64,000 nucleotides of DNA from CAYFTL01 sp964346145 (lineage in GTDB: Bacteria > Bacillota > Clostridia > Christensenellales > Aristaeellaceae): the NCBI GenBank assembly GCA_964346145.1, contig CAYFTL010000004.1, forward strand, positions 1 through 64,000, read 5' to 3'. Below, in pieces: positions 59,730-64,000 of this stretch. Both the position numbers and the translations under genes were made by a program. Numbering within the stretch: position 1 is the stretch's first letter; each line of letters starts with the position of its first letter. The notes beneath the pieces were generated by a model. It worked only from the letters and a program-made list of their open reading frames with translations, ran no database searches and had not been told where the DNA came from.

Positions 59730-60686
59730 ATGGTTATCAAATCAAATAAAATAACGGTCGTTGGTGCAGGTCAGGTGGGCGCGACGACAGCGTACACGCT
59801 GTTGCTTTCCGGGTTGGCCAGCGAACTGGTGTTGATAGACTTAAACAAAGAAAAGGCGTACGGTGAGGTGCTGGATTTGGCCCACGGCATTCCGCTGTGC
59901 CCACCGGCCGATATCATCAGTGGAGACTATGCGGATGCAAAGGATTCCGATATTGTAATCATTACTGCGGGTGCCAACATGCGCCCGGGGGAGACGCGCA
60001 TGGATTTATTGCGCAAAAATGTGAAGGTGTTTGAATCCATTGTTCCCCAAATTGTGCAGCACGCACCCAACGCATTGCTGTTGGTGGTGACCAACCCGGT
60101 CGACGTATTGACCTACGTGACCCAAAAAGTTTCCGGCTTGCCCAAGAATCGAGTCATCGGCTCAGGTACGGTGCTGGATACATCCAGGCTTCGTTACTTG
60201 CTCAGCCGGTATTCCGGTGTGGATGCGCGCAATGTGCACACCTACGTGCTGGGCGAACACGGCGATACAGAGCTGCCGGTTTGGAGCCTGACCAACATTG
60301 CGGGCATGGGCTTGGACGAATACTGCGCGCTACACGATAAGTGCGAAGGAAAGCTTTCCGAAATCGTTCGCGAACAGTTTGCCAGCCAGGTTAGGGATGT
60401 AGCTTATACCATCATCGAATCCAAGGGCGCCACATTTTATGCGGTAGCCTTGGCGGTGCGCCGCATCGTGGAGTCCATTTTGCGCAACGAACAGTCGATC
60501 CTGACGATCTCTTCCTTGATAGAAGGTCCCTACGGCTTAAAGGACGTATGCTTGAGCTTGCCTACGGTGGTAGGCGCTGCTGGGGTGCACAACATATTGC
60601 CGGTGCATTTAAACGAAGAGGAGCTTACCCAGCTTTATCGATCAGCGGATTCCATTAAGAGTGCAATCCTGGAAATTGGATACTAA
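59730..60686 (+). CDS. ldh: L-lactate dehydrogenase family protein
   Basis: A 318-residue NAD-dependent 2-hydroxyacid dehydrogenase of the LDH/MDH family. The NAD motif is GAGQVG at 12-17, catalytic H177 is in GEHGDTELP, D150/R153 are in LDTSRLR, and R90 follows in GETR. The residue that separates LDH (Gln) from MDH (Arg) is methionine here (M84 in ANMRPGETR), so pyruvate reduction is likely but not assured. AAGGATGGTGA lies before ATG 59730; an ATG at 59718 is too close to that site. Together with Pta-AckA it fits mixed-acid fermentation. Confidence 0.88.
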   Translation: MVIKSNKITVVGAGQVGATTAYTLLLSGLASELVLIDLNKEKAYGEVLDLAHGIPLCPPADIISGDYADAKDSDIVIITAGANMRPGETRMDLLRKNVKVFESIVPQIVQHAPNALLLVVTNPVDVLTYVTQKVSGLPKNRVIGSGTVLDTSRLRYLLSRYSGVDARNVHTYVLGEHGDTELPVWSLTNIAGMGLDEYCALHDKCEGKLSEIVREQFASQVRDVAYTIIESKGATFYAVALAVRRIVESILRNEQSILTISSLIEGPYGLKDVCLSLPTVVGAAGVHNILPVHLNEEELTQLYRSADSIKSAILEIGY

Positions 60687-60699
60687 ATTTGCTTAACAA

Positions 60700-60735
60700 G
60701 GAGAACGGCTGTTGCGTAACGGCCGTTCCTTTGCG
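60700..60735 (+). terminator. Probable terminator after ldh
   Basis: AAGGAGAACGGC pairs with GGCCGTTCCTT, with a 2-base bulge, over about 60698-60732. The T-run is short. Confidence 0.5.
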
Positions 60736-60774
60736 TGTTGAGCACAGATTTTTATGGAAATTAACTTCGCGAGG

Positions 60775-60803
60775 TTGTAAATTCGGTTCGTTTTTATTAT
60801 CAT
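60775..60803 (+). promoter_or_regulatory. Possible promoter of the DUF1846-CBM9 pair
   Basis: TTGTAA (60775-60780) and TATCAT (60798-60803) are 17 bases apart, about 40 bases upstream of ATG 60844. Confidence 0.5.
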
Positions 60804-60843
60804 AAAACGTGGTATGTATCGACAAAGTGGAGGGGTCGCACAG

Positions 60844-62328
60844 ATGTTTAAACTTGGTTTTGATAGCGATAAGTACATTCAGATTCAGTCCGAACAAATC
60901 AGGCGCCGAATCGATTTATTTGGCGGCAAGTTGTATCTGGAGTTTGGCGGAAAACTGTTTGACGATTACCATGCATCGCGGGTATTGCCCGGTTTTAAGC
61001 CGGATAGCAAAATCAATATGCTGTCCAGCATGAAGGAGCAGGCAGAAATTGTTATCGTCATCAACGCGACCGACATTGAAAAAAGCAAAGTCCGAGGGGA
61101 TTTGGGCATCACCTACGATATGGACGTGCTTCGTCTGATCGATGCCTTTCGCTCCATCGGTTTTTATGTGGGCAGTGTGGTCATCGCTCAATACAGCAAC
61201 CATCCGACATGTGACGCATTCCAGCACAGGCTTGAGCGGCTGGGCATCAAGGTTTATCGCCATTACACCATCGAAGGTTATCCCTCCAACATTCCATTGA
61301 TCGTCAGCGATCAGGGGTTTGGCAAAAACGAATATATTGAAACCACGCGCTCGCTGGTAGTGCTTACCGCGCCCGGGCCGGGCAGCGGCAAAATGAGTAC
61401 CTGCCTTTCTCAGCTCTACCATGATTACAAGCGGGGGATCAAGGCGGGCTATGCCAAGTTTGAAACCTTTCCCATTTGGAATATGCCTTTGAGGCATCCG
61501 GTAAACTTGGCTTATGAGGCAGCCACCGCAAACCTAAACGATGTAAATATGATTGATCCTTTCCACCTGGAAGCCTACGGCGAAACCGCGGTAAGCTACA
61601 ACCGGGATGTGGAAATATTTCCGGTGCTCAACGCCATATTTGAGCGTATCCAGGGCGTATCGCCTTACAAATCGCCGACCGATATGGGCGTAAACATGGT
61701 AGGCAAATGCATTATCGACGATGAAGTCGTTTCCCGGGCCAGCAAGCAGGAGATTATCCGCCGGTATTACAGCGCCATGTGCTCCCGCCGCCAAGGGTTG
61801 ACGGGGGAGGAAGAAGTATACAAAATTGAGCTGCTCATGAAACAGCTGGAACTTTCCACCGCCGATAGGCCTGTGGTCGATGTGGCATTGGAATTGGCCG
61901 AGGCCACCGGCAACCCGGCGGCGGCTGTTCAGCTGGAGGACGGGCGCATTATTACTGGGAAGACCTCGGCACTGCTGGGCGCTTCCTCGGCACTTTTGTT
62001 AAACGCATTGAAAGCGCTGGGCAATATCGATAAGGAGATTCACCTGATTTCGCCCGCCGTTATTGAACCCATACAGGATTTAAAGGTCAATCATTTGGGC
62101 AATCACAACCCGCGTCTGCACACCGATGAGGTGCTCATTGCTCTGTCCATCAGCGCGGCCACCAGCCCCATAGCTCAAAAGGCGCTGGATCAATTACACC
62201 GGTTGAAGGATTGTGAGCTGCACTCCACCGTCATCCTGTCCAGCGTAGACTCCAACGTGTTTCGAAAGCTGGGGGTTAATCTAACTTGTGAGCCCCGCTA
62301 TCAAACCAAGAAGCTGTATCACAAATAG
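60844..62328 (+). CDS. DUF1846 family protein
   Basis: A 494-residue cytosolic protein of the DUF1846 family, common in Firmicutes. A structure is known for the family but its function is not. A P-loop-like APGPGSGKMSTCLSQLYHD lies near residue 180, suggesting nucleotide or phosphate binding. The N-terminal KLGFDSDKYIQIQSEQI and central FPIWNMPLRHPVNLAYEAATAD-like region match relatives. ATG 60844 follows GGAGGGG; an upstream in-frame ATG at 60814 lies before that site. A CBM9-like gene follows after 25 bases. Confidence 0.9.
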   Translation: MFKLGFDSDKYIQIQSEQIRRRIDLFGGKLYLEFGGKLFDDYHASRVLPGFKPDSKINMLSSMKEQAEIVIVINATDIEKSKVRGDLGITYDMDVLRLIDAFRSIGFYVGSVVIAQYSNHPTCDAFQHRLERLGIKVYRHYTIEGYPSNIPLIVSDQGFGKNEYIETTRSLVVLTAPGPGSGKMSTCLSQLYHDYKRGIKAGYAKFETFPIWNMPLRHPVNLAYEAATANLNDVNMIDPFHLEAYGETAVSYNRDVEIFPVLNAIFERIQGVSPYKSPTDMGVNMVGKCIIDDEVVSRASKQEIIRRYYSAMCSRRQGLTGEEEVYKIELLMKQLELSTADRPVVDVALELAEATGNPAAAVQLEDGRIITGKTSALLGASSALLLNALKALGNIDKEIHLISPAVIEPIQDLKVNHLGNHNPRLHTDEVLIALSISAATSPIAQKALDQLHRLKDCELHSTVILSSVDSNVFRKLGVNLTCEPRYQTKKLYHK

Positions 62329-62353
62329 AGACAATTTGAAGGAGGCGTTCTTT

Positions 62354-63403
62354 GTGTTGCCAGGCGTGAACGAACCGAAGATTCCCTTTGCCCCTCCGGT
62401 GTATATATGCCGCAAGAGCAAGCTGCCCTATCCGGGCAAACTGACCGGTCGGCTGGATAAAGCGTTTTGGGATCAGGCCGAACCTATCGTAAATTTTCAT
62501 GATATCGAGGGCGATGTAAAGCCTGCCCCTGCCAAGCACACCGAGGTTCGGCTGACTTGGGACGATGAGTGCCTCTACATCGGCGCCCGCCTGATGGATG
62601 ACCAAATATGGGCCACGGTGCAGCAGCGCGATAAGGTTATTTTTGTGGACAACGACTTTGAAGTGTTTCTCTTGCCCAAGCACAATACCCACCGTTATTA
62701 CGAGATTGAAATGAATGCAGCCAACGCCGTGTGGGATTTGATGATGCTCAAGCCCAACCGCGACCTGGTCAACCGCATTATTGCCTGGGACATCCATGGA
62801 CTGGAAACCGCGGTATATATCGACGGGGAACTCAACAATCCAAACGCCGCCAACAAGTTTTGGTCGTTGGAAATCAAAATCCCCTGGTTTTCCTTGCGGG
62901 AATGTGAGGCGGATGAGTGCTATCCCAGCCACATTACGCCCGACTTGGGCGAGCTGTGGCGCATGAACTTCTCTCGGGTGGAGTATGATGTAGATATCAT
63001 TAACGGCAAATACGAAAAACGCAAAGATGCAAAGAACGGGAAAGATTTACCGGAACACAATTGGGTATGGGCGCCCACAGGTGCGATAGACATTCACATG
63101 CCAGAAATGTGGGGCTATCTGTTGTTCGCTGGCGCGGATGAGCAGTTGGAGTTTGCGCCGCCCGCCGATGAGAAAGTCGCCTGGGAGCTGCGCAAGCTTT
63201 ACTACCGCCAGCGGAATTACGGGGTGCGCTTTGGCAAATATACCACTGACTTTGACCAGCTCAAAGAGGACGATACTTGGACGATCGATCCACAAATTGA
63301 TGTTACGCCCAACTTGTTTGAAATATCGGCCGCTACCCAATCGGGGCGTCTGCACATCCGCGAAGACGGTCTACTCTGGAAAACGGAATCCAAAGATATG
63401 TAG
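62354..63403 (+). CDS. CBM9-like carbohydrate-binding protein without signal peptide
   Basis: A 349-residue protein whose central part (about 25-230) resembles the family 9 carbohydrate-binding/DOMON fold: LDKAFWDQAEP, then EVRLTWDDECLYIGARLMDD, NDFEVFLLP and SLEIKIPWFSL. The last 100 residues are poorly defined. There is no signal peptide or membrane helix, which is unusual for a carbohydrate-binding module, so it may be cytosolic. The start is GTG at 62354, eight bases after AAGGAGG; an in-frame ATG at 62288 lies inside the DUF1846 gene. Probably cotranscribed with it. Function unknown. Confidence 0.8.
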   Translation: MLPGVNEPKIPFAPPVYICRKSKLPYPGKLTGRLDKAFWDQAEPIVNFHDIEGDVKPAPAKHTEVRLTWDDECLYIGARLMDDQIWATVQQRDKVIFVDNDFEVFLLPKHNTHRYYEIEMNAANAVWDLMMLKPNRDLVNRIIAWDIHGLETAVYIDGELNNPNAANKFWSLEIKIPWFSLRECEADECYPSHITPDLGELWRMNFSRVEYDVDIINGKYEKRKDAKNGKDLPEHNWVWAPTGAIDIHMPEMWGYLLFAGADEQLEFAPPADEKVAWELRKLYYRQRNYGVRFGKYTTDFDQLKEDDTWTIDPQIDVTPNLFEISAATQSGRLHIREDGLLWKTESKDM

Positions 63404-63431
63404 TGGCGTTCACTCGGTTTAATTCATCACC

Positions 63432-63481
63432 AAAAATGGCACCGGATTCAGGCATCTGCCTTGAAATCCGGTGCCGTTTTT
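63432..63481. terminator. Bidirectional terminator between the CBM9-like gene and the ABC exporter
   Basis: GGCACCGGATT (63438-63448) pairs with AATCCGGTGCC (63465-63475), with AAAAA before and TTTTT after and a second small stem (AGGCA/TGCCT) in the loop. Confidence 0.9.
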
Positions 63482-63496
63482 ACTCATCCCGTTGCC

Positions 63497-64000
63497 TTAT
63501 TCAAACTGCGATCGGTACAACTGTGCATAGAAGCCGTTTTGCTTGAGCAAATCCTGGTGCTTGCCCTGCTCAATGATGTCGCCGTCCTTCACCACCAAAA
63601 TAACGTCGGCATTTTGAATGGTGGACAACCTGTGAGCGATCACAAAGCTGGTCTTGTCTTTCATCAGCTCGCGCATGGCTGCCTGAATGGTCACTTCGGT
63701 GCGGGTGTCCACGTTGGATGTGGCTTCATCCAGTATCAGCATGTTGGCATCCATCAGCATCGCCCGGGCGATGGTCAGCAGCTGTTTTTGTCCTTTGGAA
63801 ATGTTGATTCCATCTTCGCTGAGCACGGTATCGTAGCCCTCGGGCAGGCTCATAATATAGTTATGTATGTGGGCAGCCTTTGCCGCTTGCTCTACCTGCT
63901 CGCGGGTGGCGCCCGGCGAAGAGTAGGCGATGTTGTCGTAGATGGTGCCGTTAAACAGCCATGTATCTTGCAAAACCATAGCGAATGAACTCCGCAGGCT
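63497..64000 (-). CDS. ABC exporter ATPase domain, partial at the window edge
   Basis: The C-terminal 168 or so codons of a gene running leftward from beyond the window. It carries the end of an ABC exporter nucleotide-binding domain: Q-loop MVLQDTWLFNGTIYDNI, signature ISKGQKQLLTIARAM (the usual LSGGQ replaced by ISKGQ), Walker B MLILDEATSNVD, and the switch histidine in VIAHRLSTI. The pattern fits a fused membrane-ATPase half of a heterodimeric multidrug or lipid exporter. The frame is open to the last base, so the 5' part, including the membrane domain, is missing. Confidence 0.92.
   Translation of the reverse strand, partial: SLRSSFAMVLQDTWLFNGTIYDNIAYSSPGATREQVEQAAKAAHIHNYIMSLPEGYDTVLSEDGINISKGQKQLLTIARAMLMDANMLILDEATSNVDTRTEVTIQAAMRELMKDKTSFVIAHRLSTIQNADVILVVKDGDIIEQGKHQDLLKQNGFYAQLYRSQFE

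Overview
The window looks like a chromosomal segment of a low-to-mid G+C Firmicute, most likely a fermentative anaerobe of class Clostridia. The signs are AGGAGG-type ribosome binding sites, TTGACA/TATAAT promoters, hairpin-plus-U terminators, frequent TTG and GTG starts, and Firmicute gene sets (Asp23-like/YloV/RecG, TmcAL, HelD, DUF177-RpmF, LrgAB). Energy genes are fermentative (Pta-AckA, lactate dehydrogenase, a V-type ATPase) and no respiratory chain genes are present. A narrower placement would be a guess. No tRNA, rRNA, CRISPR array, transposase or phage gene was seen.

Region by region. 1-2 kb (minus): LrgA-LrgB and thiamine pyrophosphokinase. 2-5.4 kb (plus): a polar amino-acid ABC transporter interrupted by a HAD phosphatase gene. 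5.5-10 kb (minus): a compact operon of a small PD-(D/E)XK nuclease with a QxxxY motif, an SNF2 helicase and a Y-family polymerase, followed by a UroD-like gene. 10.1-11.5 kb: a secreted L,D-transpeptidase. 11.6-16.2 kb (minus): a MacB-like ABC ATPase, a large membrane-anchored surface protein and an ABC permease. 16.2-16.7 kb holds no gene. 16.8-20.9 kb: Asp23-like protein, fatty-acid-kinase-like YloV and RecG. 20.9-22.7 kb: KDPG/KDPGal aldolase and galactonate dehydratase. 22.8-23.9 kb: two VanZ-like paralogues. 24.1-33.4 kb: uracil phosphoribosyltransferase and a complete nine-gene V-type ATPase operon whose proteolipid carries the sodium-ligand pattern.

33.4-40.3 kb (minus): two flavoproteins, an orphan oligopeptide-type binding protein and the RNA-polymerase-recycling helicase HelD. 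40.6-43.8 kb looks like the remains of a plant-polysaccharide locus: a GH28-like beta-helix protein, a chimeric open frame joining the start of an LplB-type permease to the end of an AraC regulator, and an SGNH hydrolase. A strong promoter with no gene behind it, followed about 60 bases later by a strong terminator, suggests a small RNA of about 100 nt at 43.98-44.08 kb. 44.1-48.6 kb: TmcAL, Pta-AckA behind a structured leader, DUF177 protein and ribosomal protein L32.

48.8-56.9 kb is a surface-polysaccharide cluster: a GT2, two copies of a GT4-plus-pyruvyltransferase module (one fused to an iron-sulphur/FrhB module) and a flippase. 57-63.4 kb holds a Gfo/Idh/MocA oxidoreductase, a MATE exporter, lactate dehydrogenase, a DUF1846 protein and a CBM9-like protein. 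The window ends inside an ABC exporter gene on the minus strand.

The best candidates for something undescribed are the nuclease-SNF2-polymerase operon, the candidate small RNA, the pyruvyltransferase/FrhB fusion inside a duplicated module, and the ABC transporter built around a surface protein. The LplB-AraC chimera is probably a deletion scar.
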